DNA of 64,000 bases from a virus. The position numbers and the translations under genes are program-made. The DNA lies in the IMG/VR virus record IMGVR_UViG_3300014819_000003, positions 1 through 64,000 of that record; one strand, written 5' to 3'. The notes beneath the pieces were generated by a model, which ran no database searches, had not been told where the DNA came from, and saw nothing but the letters and a program-made list of their open reading frames with translations. Positions 27,850-35,807 of this stretch are shown here, in pieces; positions within the stretch are counted from its first letter, which is position 1; each line of letters opens with the position of its first letter.

Positions 27850-29443
27850 AAATTTTGAATATATTCAGGCAGGTCTGAATACACAACAAAAAGAACCCAA
27901 TCAATTTGCAGGATTAGATCCTTTTGCAAAGTCTTGGGATGATCTTAAAGGTTTAAATGGAATTGATAACAACTTCCGTCGTAGAACAACTAGAAATCTT
28001 ACAAAGGTTGCATCTGAAAGTCCTGCATATTTAGAATCTGCTGGTGCTACGCCAATGGGCGACGGTAGCGGATCAAAACAATTAAATGCTGGCACGGTAT
28101 ATAGAAACGGCTACGGATTATTTGACGTAATTACTCCACCATATAACATGTATGAGTTGGCTAACTTTTATGATACAAACTTTGCTAACCATGCTGCTAT
28201 TGATGCTAAGGTAGAAAATGTTGTTGGTTTGGGATACCGTTTTGATATTACAGATCGCACAATGCTTAGTTTTGAAATGAGTGACGACGAGGGCAAGGTA
28301 GATAGAGCAAGAAATAGAATTGAACGAGCAAAAATTATGCTTCGTGACTGGCTTGAAGGTCTTAATGATGATGACTCATTTACAACTACAATGGAAAAGG
28401 TTTATACAGATCTACAGGCTACAGGTAATGGATTTCTTGAGGTTGGTCGTAAGGTAAATGGCGAGATTGGTTATATTGGACATATTCCAGCAACTACAGT
28501 TCGTGTTCGTCGTTTAAAAGATGGCTTCTTGCAGATTATTGGAAATAAGATTGTTTACTTCCGTAACTTTGGTGCAAGAAATGCAAACCCAGTAACTTCG
28601 GATCCAAGACCAAATGAGATTATTCATCTTAAGCAATACTCACCACTAAATACATTTTATGGCATTCCAGATATTCTTTCTGCATTACCTTCTCTAATCG
28701 GTGATCAATTAGCATCTCAATATAATATTGATTACTTTGAAAACAAGGCTGTTCCACGCTATGTTATTACAGTAAAGGGCGCTAAGTTATCTGCTGATGC
28801 TGAAGATAAGATGTTTAGATTCTTGCAGACAGGCCTAAAGGCTCAGTCTCATAGAACTCTTTATATTCCACTTCCAGGCGATAGTGAAAACAATAAAGTT
28901 GAATTTAAGATGGAGCCTATCGAAAACGGTATTCAAGAAGGATCATTTAAAGAATATCGTAAGCAAAATCGTGATGATATTTTGATTGCTCATCAGGTTC
29001 CTATTTCTAAACTTGGTGGCTCTGATTCTGCTGCTATTGCTGCTGCGATTTCTCAGGATCGTACATTTAAAGAGCAGGTATCACGTCCAGCCCAAAGATA
29101 CCTAGAAAAGATGATTAATAAGGTTGTTAAAGAAAAAACTGATGTTCTTGAGTTGAAGTTTAACGAACTAACATTAACAGACGAAATTGCACAGTCTCAG
29201 ATTTTGGAACGCTATGTTAAGACTCAGGTTATGACTCCTAACGAGGCTCGTGAGAAGTTAGATCTTCCACAACGTCCAGACGGAGATAGCCCATTTGTTA
29301 TGAGTCCACGTCAGGCTACTGATGCTAGGGCAGATTTGGCAGGAAATCGACAAAGAGATACCGAAAGAACAAATAATAACTCTGATTCTCCATCCACAAT
29401 TTCAGGAAGAAATCCACAGGGAGAAGGGCGTTCATCCACATAA
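27821..29443 (+). CDS. Portal protein (about 540 aa)
   Basis: An HK97/PBSX-type portal forming the dodecameric DNA gate at the head vertex. Typical features are the N-terminal VITPPYNMYELANFYDTNFA, FLEVGRKVNGEIGYIGHIPA, NEIIHLKQYSPLNTFYGIPD, the clip/wing region, and VPISKLGGSDSAAIAAAISQ with a C-terminal EAREKLDLPQRPDGDSPFV. The ATG at 27821 has little ribosome-binding signal; TTG 27836 or GTG 27842 after AAGGGA (27825-27830) are good alternatives and would shorten it by 5-7 residues. It is followed by protease and capsid genes. Confidence 0.88.
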   Translation: MEGIRLTVSENFEYIQAGLNTQQKEPNQFAGLDPFAKSWDDLKGLNGIDNNFRRRTTRNLTKVASESPAYLESAGATPMGDGSGSKQLNAGTVYRNGYGLFDVITPPYNMYELANFYDTNFANHAAIDAKVENVVGLGYRFDITDRTMLSFEMSDDEGKVDRARNRIERAKIMLRDWLEGLNDDDSFTTTMEKVYTDLQATGNGFLEVGRKVNGEIGYIGHIPATTVRVRRLKDGFLQIIGNKIVYFRNFGARNANPVTSDPRPNEIIHLKQYSPLNTFYGIPDILSALPSLIGDQLASQYNIDYFENKAVPRYVITVKGAKLSADAEDKMFRFLQTGLKAQSHRTLYIPLPGDSENNKVEFKMEPIENGIQEGSFKEYRKQNRDDILIAHQVPISKLGGSDSAAIAAAISQDRTFKEQVSRPAQRYLEKMINKVVKEKTDVLELKFNELTLTDEIAQSQILERYVKTQVMTPNEAREKLDLPQRPDGDSPFVMSPRQATDARADLAGNRQRDTERTNNNSDSPSTISGRNPQGEGRSST

Positions 29444-29467
29444 TATCCACATAGTGATATAAACGGA

Positions 29468-29476
29468 TGATATAAT
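29468..29476 (+). promoter_or_regulatory. Extended -10 promoter (leaderless)
   Basis: TGATATAAT ends 9 bp before the ATG at 29486; no ribosome-binding site is present. Confidence 0.55.
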
Positions 29477-29485
29477 TAACCTGCA

Positions 29486-30778
29486 ATGATTATAAACAAA
29501 GCACACTGGGTTACAGAAGGCGACAGCGTTCGCTTTTCTATGCCCATTGGCAAAATTGATCAGGAACGTCGTATTGTATCAGGTTTTGCAACATTAGATA
29601 ACATTGATAAACAAAATGATATTGTAACTACGGAAGCAAGCATGACTGCTTTTAAAAAGTTCCGTGGCAACCTTCGTGAAATGCATCAACCCAGTGCTGT
29701 CGGTAAGGTTGTTTCTTTTAAAGAGGATCGTTACTTTGATCCAGAAACAAAGAAGTTTTATAGTGGAGTTTATGTTTCTGCATATGTTTCTAAAGGTGCA
29801 CAAGATACATGGGAAAAAGTTCTTGATGGAACTTTGACTGGTTTTTCAATCGGTGGAAACATCAAAAAGTTTGATGATGAGTTTAATGCAGATATGGATA
29901 AATCAGTGCGTATAATTAAAGAGTATGAATTGCATGAATTATCACTCGTAGATAATCCTGCTAACCAATTCGCTAATGTTATCTCTATTGAAAAAGGACA
30001 ACTCGGCGGGTATTTGGCAAAAGCAGTAGTTGATACAGTGTATTGGTGCAAACAAGACGATATTGTTCGTCTATCTCCTGAAGATAAGGAAGCATGTCCT
30101 ACTTGCGATACTTCAATGTCAAACATTGGTTTTGTTGAGTCGGGCGATGACAATATTGAAACATTAAAGTTCTTAGTTGATAGTGCAAAAGGCATTAGGA
30201 CAATTAAGATGACTAAGGAGGATAATCCTATGACAGAAGAAACAGAAGTTGTAGCAGAGGCACCAGCCGAAGCAGCACCAGTTGTTGAAAATGTTGAGGT
30301 TGCTCCAGAGGCTACAGCAGAAGTCGTAGCAGAAGAGGCACCAGCAGTTGCTGAAGAAGCACCTGTTGATACTGAAATTGTTAAGGCTGATGAAGTTGCT
30401 CCTTCAACAGAAGAAGTTGTAGAGAAGAAAGAAGATGTTGTTACAGATATCGCCAAAAATGTAACAGACATTAAAGACTCTCTAACTAATGCCTTGAGCA
30501 GTCTAGCAGAAACCGTTAAGTCACTTCAGGCTAACGTTGATGCAATTACAAAGTCCCTTGAAACCGTTACAGGTGAAGTTAAGTCTGTAGCAAGTGAGGT
30601 TAAAGAAGTAAAGGGTTCTTTCGATGAGTTTGGCAAGCGAGTAGATGCAGTAGAAGCAGATACCGCTTTCCGCAAGTCTGGCGATCTAGGCGAGATCGTG
30701 CAGGAGTTTTCAGAAATGAAGACTCAAAAATCCCTATGGGGCGGACGTTTCCTCACAAATGCCGACCTATTTAAGTGA
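29486..30778 (+). CDS. Prohead protease with fused scaffold (430 aa)
   Basis: Residues 1-175 form an XkdF/S78-like serine protease domain: IVSGFATLDNIDKQNDIVTT, the catalytic His in EMHQPS, the catalytic Ser in TGFSIGGNI, and the closing HELSLVDNPAN. Residues about 188-215 hold two CxxC-like Cys pairs (YWCKQDD, CPTCDTS), a small zinc site. The rest is an acidic Glu/Val/Ala-rich linker and a coiled coil (VTDIAKNVTDIKDSLTNALS), typical of a scaffold. The protein should shape the prohead and then digest the scaffold. An internal start at 30230 can make the scaffold alone. Confidence 0.82.
   Translation: MIINKAHWVTEGDSVRFSMPIGKIDQERRIVSGFATLDNIDKQNDIVTTEASMTAFKKFRGNLREMHQPSAVGKVVSFKEDRYFDPETKKFYSGVYVSAYVSKGAQDTWEKVLDGTLTGFSIGGNIKKFDDEFNADMDKSVRIIKEYELHELSLVDNPANQFANVISIEKGQLGGYLAKAVVDTVYWCKQDDIVRLSPEDKEACPTCDTSMSNIGFVESGDDNIETLKFLVDSAKGIRTIKMTKEDNPMTEETEVVAEAPAEAAPVVENVEVAPEATAEVVAEEAPAVAEEAPVDTEIVKADEVAPSTEEVVEKKEDVVTDIAKNVTDIKDSLTNALSSLAETVKSLQANVDAITKSLETVTGEVKSVASEVKEVKGSFDEFGKRVDAVEADTAFRKSGDLGEIVQEFSEMKTQKSLWGGRFLTNADLFK
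30230..30778 (+). CDS. Nested in-frame scaffold protein (182 aa)
   Basis: Inside the protease gene, AAGGAGGA (30215-30222) lies 7 nt before ATG 30230, in the same frame (248 codons downstream of the first ATG). This is one of the strongest ribosome-binding sites in the window and has no reason to occur by chance in coding DNA. The product would be the acidic linker plus coiled coil without protease, as in lambda C/Nu3. Established in other phages, inferred here. Confidence 0.7.
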   Translation: MTEETEVVAEAPAEAAPVVENVEVAPEATAEVVAEEAPAVAEEAPVDTEIVKADEVAPSTEEVVEKKEDVVTDIAKNVTDIKDSLTNALSSLAETVKSLQANVDAITKSLETVTGEVKSVASEVKEVKGSFDEFGKRVDAVEADTAFRKSGDLGEIVQEFSEMKTQKSLWGGRFLTNADLFK

Positions 30779-30804
30779 ACATAAACCAAATGGAGGTGAA
30801 CAAT

Positions 30805-31923
30805 ATGTCGGAACAAGAACAATTAATTAAGGCTGCTGAAGCGGGTGCTTTCGTATCTGGCGGGATTGGTGGCGCAACTGCTACTGATCGTGACAGCAAC
30901 GTATCTCCTGCTACTTCTCTTGGTAACGTTACTGGCGGAACTTTCGGTTCAATTACTGGACCTAACGCAGTAAACCCAACAGGAAGTAACAGTGGTATTC
31001 TAAACCCTGAGCAGGCTCGCCGCTTTATCGACTACGTGTGGGATGCAACAGTTCTCGCCAAGGATGGTCGTAGAGTTACAATGCGAGCAAACACCATGGA
31101 AATCGAAAAGGTTAACGTGGGTGAGCGTGTAATCCGTGCTGCTGCACAAGCAGATGACGCATACACAAACGCAGGCGCAACATTTACAAAAGTAGAACTA
31201 ACAACCAAAAAGATTCGTCTTGACTGGGAAGTTTCTACTGAGTCTCTAGAAGACAATATTGAAGGAGCGGCTCTTGAAGACCGTCTCGTTCGCTTGATGA
31301 CCAATGCATTCGCAAATGACATTGAAGATCTAGCGATTAACGGTGATGGTGCTACAGGCAACTTCCTCTCAATCATGTCTGGCTTTATTAAGCAAACTCG
31401 TGGTACAGTAGGCAACGCTGCTCATGAAGCAGATGTTACCGTATCTAACAACGAGTGGACTCCACAAGTAATGCAGGATATCATTCTTGCAATGCCACGT
31501 AAGTATCGTGCACTTAAGAGCAATCTTAAGTTCTATGCAGGTACTGACGCATTCCAGGGTATCGTTAAGAATAACGGTACACTCGCTGATGCTATTGCTG
31601 AAGCGATTGCTGGACAAACACCAGGTAGCACACAGGCTAACCGTCAAGCATATCTTGATGGTCTAGGACAGACATTCGGTGGTTCTCGTACCACCCGTGT
31701 TCTTGGAGTGGATGTACTTGAGGTTCCTTACTATCCAGCAGGATATGTAGATCTCACATTCCCTGAGAACCGTGTCTGGGGCTTCCAGCGTGATATCACG
31801 GTAAACCGTGAATACAAGCCAAAGAAGGATACTGTAGAATATACAGTTTTCGTTCGCTTTGGTATTGCATGGGAAGAGTTGGATGCAGTTGCTTATGGCG
31901 ACGCAGACAGCGCAGATTCCTAA
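30805..31923 (+). CDS. Major capsid protein (372 aa)
   Basis: Start ATG 30805 with GGAGGTGA upstream; a GTG at 30775 in the same frame is less likely. The 372-residue HK97-fold shell protein has an N-terminal Gly/Ser/Asn-rich arm, then LNPEQARRFIDYVWDATVLA, RVIRAAAQADDAY, KIRLDWEVSTESLEDNI, the P-domain and A-domain with MPRKYRALKSNLKFYAG, and ENRVWGFQRDITVNREYKPK at the end. It follows the protease/scaffold as expected. Codons here are more GC-rich and regular than in neighbours, fitting high expression. A terminator follows. Confidence 0.88.
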   Translation: MSEQEQLIKAAEAGAFVSGGIGGATATDRDSNVSPATSLGNVTGGTFGSITGPNAVNPTGSNSGILNPEQARRFIDYVWDATVLAKDGRRVTMRANTMEIEKVNVGERVIRAAAQADDAYTNAGATFTKVELTTKKIRLDWEVSTESLEDNIEGAALEDRLVRLMTNAFANDIEDLAINGDGATGNFLSIMSGFIKQTRGTVGNAAHEADVTVSNNEWTPQVMQDIILAMPRKYRALKSNLKFYAGTDAFQGIVKNNGTLADAIAEAIAGQTPGSTQANRQAYLDGLGQTFGGSRTTRVLGVDVLEVPYYPAGYVDLTFPENRVWGFQRDITVNREYKPKKDTVEYTVFVRFGIAWEELDAVAYGDADSADS

Positions 31924-31943
31924 AATTAAATAAGCAGTATTAA

Positions 31944-31973
31944 GAGGGAGCGGAATAAACCCCGCTCCCTTTT
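31944..31973 (+). terminator. Rho-independent terminator after capsid gene
   Basis: A 9-bp stem AGGGAGCGG (31945-31953) and CCGCTCCCT (31962-31970), 8-nt loop, then TTT. It gives a capsid mRNA a defined end. Confidence 0.85.
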
Positions 31974-31981
31974 AGCATCTC

Positions 31982-31990
31982 TGGTATAAT
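31982..31990 (+). promoter_or_regulatory. Extended -10 promoter
   Basis: TGGTATAAT just after the capsid terminator, followed by GTGGAGG before the ATG at 32008. It restarts transcription for the neck genes. Confidence 0.6.
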
Positions 31991-32007
31991 GACAGTGGAG
32001 GAATAAT

Positions 32008-32340
32008 ATGTTAAATGTAGAAGATTTAAAAACAAAAAGCGTATTTGAAATTAAATCATTTGCAAAGAAAAATAATATTGATCTCAAAGATGCAAGAACA
32101 AAAATAGAAATGTTAAATATTTTAGAGGGTAAAGAAGTAGTACAAATAGCCAAAAAAAAGGTGCCAGAAAAAGTTGCTATTTACTCAGAACGAAACAAGC
32201 ATAATAGCGATAAAAAAATTGGCTCACTCAAAGTTGGTTATAATATAGTTAGTAAGGAGGCAGCCGACTGGTGGCTTTCTCGCAAGGGAGTTAGACTAGC
32301 AACGCCCCAAGAGTTAGCAAAACACTACGGTATAGACTAA
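32008..32340 (+). CDS. Neck/head-completion protein candidate (110 aa)
   Basis: A 110-residue protein. Residues 1-38 (VEDLKTKSVFEIKSFAKKNN, LKDARTKIEMLNIL) resemble the SAP/Rho N-terminal helix-extended-helix motif, which can bind nucleic acid. The C-terminal half is basic and ends in EAADWWLSRKGVRLATPQEL, a sequence type common in short proteins between capsid and connector genes. TAATG overlap with the next gene. Probably a head-completion or connector accessory protein. Confidence 0.55.
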   Translation: MLNVEDLKTKSVFEIKSFAKKNNIDLKDARTKIEMLNILEGKEVVQIAKKKVPEKVAIYSERNKHNSDKKIGSLKVGYNIVSKEAADWWLSRKGVRLATPQELAKHYGID

Positions 32341-33311
32341 TGGAGATTTTAAGGATTCCCCCATATCCACTTGAAATTGAGTATACAGTGCCGACAGCAA
32401 GCACATCATATTTTCTTGTTATAGAAAGTAATGATAGAAATGAAGAATTGGTAGATGTAGCGGTTACATCAAACTCAAGTTCTGTGGTTTCTTATACTCT
32501 ATCTGACACTCTTGCAAAGTATGATGAGCACTACGCCCTAACAATTTATGAAAAAAATGGTGCTAATCGTGGAGATATTGTTGTTGAAGATAATTTAGAG
32601 ATAGTAAGACCATATGTTGATCCAAATACACTTGCAACTACTGCCACAGAAATAGCACAATATAGAGAATATGAGGCTTTGGCTCGTCAAATTATTGATG
32701 CCTATGTTCCAGATGGATTTTATTTTACAACAGAATGGCTACAGGTAGTAGGACAAGGCACAGATTATATGCCTATTTGGATGCGTGGATATAAGGTTCT
32801 TAAGGTGTATGAAAATGCTGAGAAGGTTTGGGATGTTGATGACGCTGATGGTCCAGCCCTTGACGAATATGACTATAGCATTACAAAAGATAAAACAGCA
32901 ATTATTAAAGATCCAGTCGCTGGTGTAGATAACTGGAATAGAGATGAGCGCAAACCAGCAAGAACTGCTATGGCAGCATCAGACTCATTTGATTGGTATG
33001 ATACTGGAGATAGTGCAAATATTCAAACCTTCAAGGGTGGAGTAAGTTTTCCAGAAGGTGCAGACTATATGTTTTATATTGAGGCAGGGTATAAAGTAGT
33101 TCCTAACGATATTAAAGATGCAACTAATATGCTTATTGAAGATATCAAGTGTGGAAAGTTAGATTATTATAAACGATATGTTGATAACTATAGAACAGAT
33201 CAGTTTAGTATAAAGTATAACCCTATGATGCTAGAGGGCACTGGAAATCTTTTAGTAGATAAAATTTTAGATAAATATGTAAATGTGGTAACTCGTCCTG
33301 GAGTATTATAA
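32340..33311 (+). CDS. Head-tail connector protein (323 aa)
   Basis: A 323-residue protein. The N-terminal beta domain (residues 1-95) resembles an Ig-like extension; the remainder contains QYREYEALARQIIDAYVPDG, YMPIWMRGYKVLKVYENAEK and a C-terminal helical part VPNDIKDATNMLIEDIKCGK. The latter is the usual helical hairpin of gp6/adaptor-type connector proteins that dock under the portal. Position two genes after the capsid and TAATG overlaps with both neighbours support it. The N-terminal Ig domain is extra compared with small connectors. Confidence 0.6.
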   Translation: MEILRIPPYPLEIEYTVPTASTSYFLVIESNDRNEELVDVAVTSNSSSVVSYTLSDTLAKYDEHYALTIYEKNGANRGDIVVEDNLEIVRPYVDPNTLATTATEIAQYREYEALARQIIDAYVPDGFYFTTEWLQVVGQGTDYMPIWMRGYKVLKVYENAEKVWDVDDADGPALDEYDYSITKDKTAIIKDPVAGVDNWNRDERKPARTAMAASDSFDWYDTGDSANIQTFKGGVSFPEGADYMFYIEAGYKVVPNDIKDATNMLIEDIKCGKLDYYKRYVDNYRTDQFSIKYNPMMLEGTGNLLVDKILDKYVNVVTRPGVL

Positions 33312-33760
33312 TGGTGATCTGCGAAGATACCGACTTTATTTATCCTATGAAGGCTGATGTTTATTATCCTATAATTACTCAAGGCGATTATGGACAACCA
33401 AAAAAACAATGGGTTCTTGATAGAACAATAGCCTGTAATGCAACATCAGTAGGCGGTGCTGGTGAAGAAAATATTAAACCAGAAGTTTTTCTTCAATATG
33501 AAAATAAGTTAGTTGCTAGAACAAAAGCAGATCCAAGAATTTCTTCTCAAAAAGGAACAAACGCTATATCAAATATTCTAATAACAAATGTTAGACATGC
33601 TAATGATGAAATTATATATAAAGAAACCGCAGGAGTTCGTGCTGGTAAGTCAACAATATTTGAAATTGCTACAGTAGAGCCATATGTTGGTCCTTTTAAT
33701 ACAGTAGAATATTATAAAATGTTGTGGCGTAGAGCAGAAAACCAGAATGTTGGTGACTAA
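33311..33760 (+). CDS. Head-closure (stopper) protein candidate (149 aa)
   Basis: A 149-residue, beta-rich protein (DFIYPMKADVYYPIITQGDY, KKQWVLDRTIACNATSVGG, near the end KSTIFEIATVEPYVGPF). Size, beta content and gene position, between connector and tail-completion genes, fit head-closure or stopper proteins of siphoviruses. No unique motif proves it. It overlaps both neighbours by TAATG. Confidence 0.55.
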   Translation: MVICEDTDFIYPMKADVYYPIITQGDYGQPKKQWVLDRTIACNATSVGGAGEENIKPEVFLQYENKLVARTKADPRISSQKGTNAISNILITNVRHANDEIIYKETAGVRAGKSTIFEIATVEPYVGPFNTVEYYKMLWRRAENQNVGD

Positions 33761-34437
33761 TGATAGTCTCTTTCGACTTTAAAAAGTTTCAAAAAACAAT
33801 GAATAATGTTGTTGATTATTCGTATGGATTTATTGATGGCATTGAAAAAGGTAAACCTAAGTTTTTAGAAAAATTAGGCAGGGAAGTTATAGTAGCACTA
33901 GGCCAATATATAGACCTCAATGCCAGGGCAAATCCTTCAGCAATGCACCATGTATACGAGTGGTATAGAACTGGAAGTCCAGCATCAAGACTATTTGATA
34001 TAGATTTTGTAGTTAATAAGAATGGCCTTGTTTTATTTTCAAATTTTAAACAATCAAGGTCTATGTCTGCAGATGCAACTACGCCATTTTTTAATAAAGC
34101 AAAAATAATGGAACAAGGTAGAACAGTAGTAATAAAACCTAAAAGTGGATCAGTTCTTGCCTTTGAAGATGGTGGACAAACAATATTTACAAAAAAACCA
34201 ATTACAGTTAGAAGTCCTGGAGGAGACGAAGTTCAGGGATCTTATGAAAAGGTTTTTGATGAATTTATGGTTAGATATTTTAAACAGTCATTTATTCGTG
34301 CTTCTGGTCTTTATGATTATATTAAAAAACCAACGGCATTTAAAAAGAATATTCGTGCTGGAGCAAAAGTAGGTAGATCAAAAGGCGTTAGTACTGGTTT
34401 TAGTTGGATAGCAGATGCAAGAATTGGGGTAGAATAG
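33760..34437 (+). CDS. Tail-completion/neck protein candidate (225 aa)
   Basis: A 225-residue protein with helical N-terminus (FDFKKFQKTMNNVVDYSYGF, LGREVIVALGQYIDLNARAN), a beta middle with GSVLAFEDGGQTIFTKKPIT, and a basic C-terminus (KKNIRAGAKVGRSKGVSTGF). The order fits HK97 gp10-like neck proteins, which form the ring joining tail terminator to head. Assignment is by position and rough fold, so moderate. Confidence 0.55.
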   Translation: MIVSFDFKKFQKTMNNVVDYSYGFIDGIEKGKPKFLEKLGREVIVALGQYIDLNARANPSAMHHVYEWYRTGSPASRLFDIDFVVNKNGLVLFSNFKQSRSMSADATTPFFNKAKIMEQGRTVVIKPKSGSVLAFEDGGQTIFTKKPITVRSPGGDEVQGSYEKVFDEFMVRYFKQSFIRASGLYDYIKKPTAFKKNIRAGAKVGRSKGVSTGFSWIADARIGVE

Positions 34438-34441
34438 AACA

Positions 34442-35020
34442 ATGGCAGATAATGTAAAAACAACTGGATACCCTCCACTTTTTCTTAATGCATATATAAA
34501 TGCACAATTAGAAAGATTTGGTCTTATTGCAGAAAGCCAAACAATGCTTCCTCCGCCATTTATTCCAGCAAGCGTTCCAACAAATATAGAAGATTTATAT
34601 AATGATCAGATTCAAATTCGTGGAACTGAAAAGCCAATCCTAATAATGTATGATCGTCTAACTAGATTTAGGCCTACTCCGTTTTATAGACATAAAAGAG
34701 AGCAGTTGATATATTTTATATATACTGCTCAAGATGAAACTCTTCTAAATATAATGAGAGTAATAACTGAGGCTTTAGATCGTGAAGATGCTGCAGCACA
34801 AGACATTAATTCTTGGCTAAAGTCAAACCCATTAGCCTATGCCCCAACAAATGTATTTTTTCACAATGTTAGGGTTTATCAGGCTGACGAAAGCAGGGAT
34901 GTAGTAGAACTAGCCTCTGCCAAGACCTTATTTGTTAATAAGATCATAATTGAATATGACTACCACACAAACGATACAATAACCATAGGTAGCACGTCCT
35001 ATACTAATATCTATACCTAA
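34442..35020 (+). CDS. Tail terminator candidate (192 aa)
   Basis: A 192-residue protein with PPLFLNAYINAQLERFGLI, RGTEKPILIMYDRLTRFRPT, REQLIYFIYTAQDETLLNIM and VNKIIIEYDYHTN. The alpha/beta layout with a long helix (MRVITEALDREDAAAQDINS) fits tail terminator proteins that cap the tube. It is immediately upstream of the tail tube gene, the usual place. TAGAAT a few bases before the ATG may be a weak -10. Confidence 0.55.
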   Translation: MADNVKTTGYPPLFLNAYINAQLERFGLIAESQTMLPPPFIPASVPTNIEDLYNDQIQIRGTEKPILIMYDRLTRFRPTPFYRHKREQLIYFIYTAQDETLLNIMRVITEALDREDAAAQDINSWLKSNPLAYAPTNVFFHNVRVYQADESRDVVELASAKTLFVNKIIIEYDYHTNDTITIGSTSYTNIYT

Positions 35021-35027
35021 AAAATAC

Positions 35028-35036
35028 TGTTATACT
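35028..35036 (+). promoter_or_regulatory. Extended -10 promoter of tail tube gene
   Basis: TGTTATACT, with a leader of about 50 nt carrying AGAGGTGA before the ATG at 35092. Confidence 0.55.
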
Positions 35037-35091
35037 TAGTAACGAGGAAACACGCCCACTTATTCAACAAGGAAAAAAGAGGTGAAACAAT

Positions 35092-35733
35092 ATGCCAGCA
35101 TATACCCGTGGTACGTCTAACAACATCATCGTAGGTGCCGCAGCGTTCTTTATCTGCGATACTACTTTGGATGCTGACGTTTTTTCAGATTATCCATTTG
35201 TAAGCACAGAGTCGTATAAATCAACTTTGTCTGCAAGTTCTTTCTGGACAAACGTTGGTTACACAATGAACGGTCTTGAGATGCAATTCCAGCCTGACTT
35301 CGGTGAGGTTGCAGTTGACCAAGTACTCGATGTTGCTAAACTTTACAAGCAAGGTATGCAGGTAAACGTTGCTACAGCATTTGCTGAAGCAACTCTTGAG
35401 AATCTACTCTATGCTCTTGCATTCGCAGATGATCAACTCACTGGTACAAAGTCAACTTCCGCAGGCCGCCGTCTGAATCTTTCAGCAGGCGAACTCGGAG
35501 AGTGCCCAGTAGAGCGTGGTATCGCAGCCGTCGGTCCTGGTACTGGTGACTGTGATTCATCTGGTAACGTAGAACGTGTCTATGTCGGATACCGTGCGCT
35601 TTCAATTGAAAACGTAACTGTTTCGGCAAAGCGTGATGAACCTTCAATGTTTGAAGTTTCATTCCGTCTACTTCCAGAAGATGCATCTGGCGCATATGGT
35701 AAGATCGTAGATCGTACTCATACCGCATCATAA
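35092..35733 (+). CDS. Major tail tube protein (213 aa)
   Basis: A 213-residue beta protein (MPAYTRGTSNNIIVGAAAFF, WTNVGYTMNGLEMQFQPDFG, DQVLDVAKLYKQGMQVNVAT, SMFEVSFRLLPEDASGAYGK). The strand pattern with a conserved VDQ...D...V motif and the final SFRLLP strand is that of siphovirus tail tube subunits. It has its own promoter and a strong terminator, consistent with many copies per virion. Codon use is GC-richer than the neighbours, as for the capsid. Confidence 0.82.
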   Translation: MPAYTRGTSNNIIVGAAAFFICDTTLDADVFSDYPFVSTESYKSTLSASSFWTNVGYTMNGLEMQFQPDFGEVAVDQVLDVAKLYKQGMQVNVATAFAEATLENLLYALAFADDQLTGTKSTSAGRRLNLSAGELGECPVERGIAAVGPGTGDCDSSGNVERVYVGYRALSIENVTVSAKRDEPSMFEVSFRLLPEDASGAYGKIVDRTHTAS

Positions 35734-35756
35734 TCTTAAAATAAGATTAATAACAG

Positions 35757-35783
35757 CCCACTCCCTAATATGGGGGTGGGTTT
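35757..35783 (+). terminator. Rho-independent terminator after tail tube gene
   Basis: CCCACTCCC (35757-35765) pairs with GGGGGTGGG (35772-35780) through 9 bp including one T-G pair, loop TAATAT, followed by TTTGTTGTTT. Confidence 0.85.
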
Positions 35784-35791
35784 GTTGTTTA

Positions 35792-35800
35792 TGGTAAAAT
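35792..35800 (+). promoter_or_regulatory. Extended -10 promoter (leaderless)
   Basis: TGGTAAAAT ends 7 bp before the ATG at 35808; no ribosome-binding site. Confidence 0.5.
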
Positions 35801-35807
35801 GGTTTAA

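Noticed and set aside
29770-30471. 233-codon minus-strand open frame inside the protease/scaffold gene
   Set aside because: Complement of the Glu/Val/Ala-rich linker, giving a Ser/Thr-rich shadow; no ribosome-binding site.
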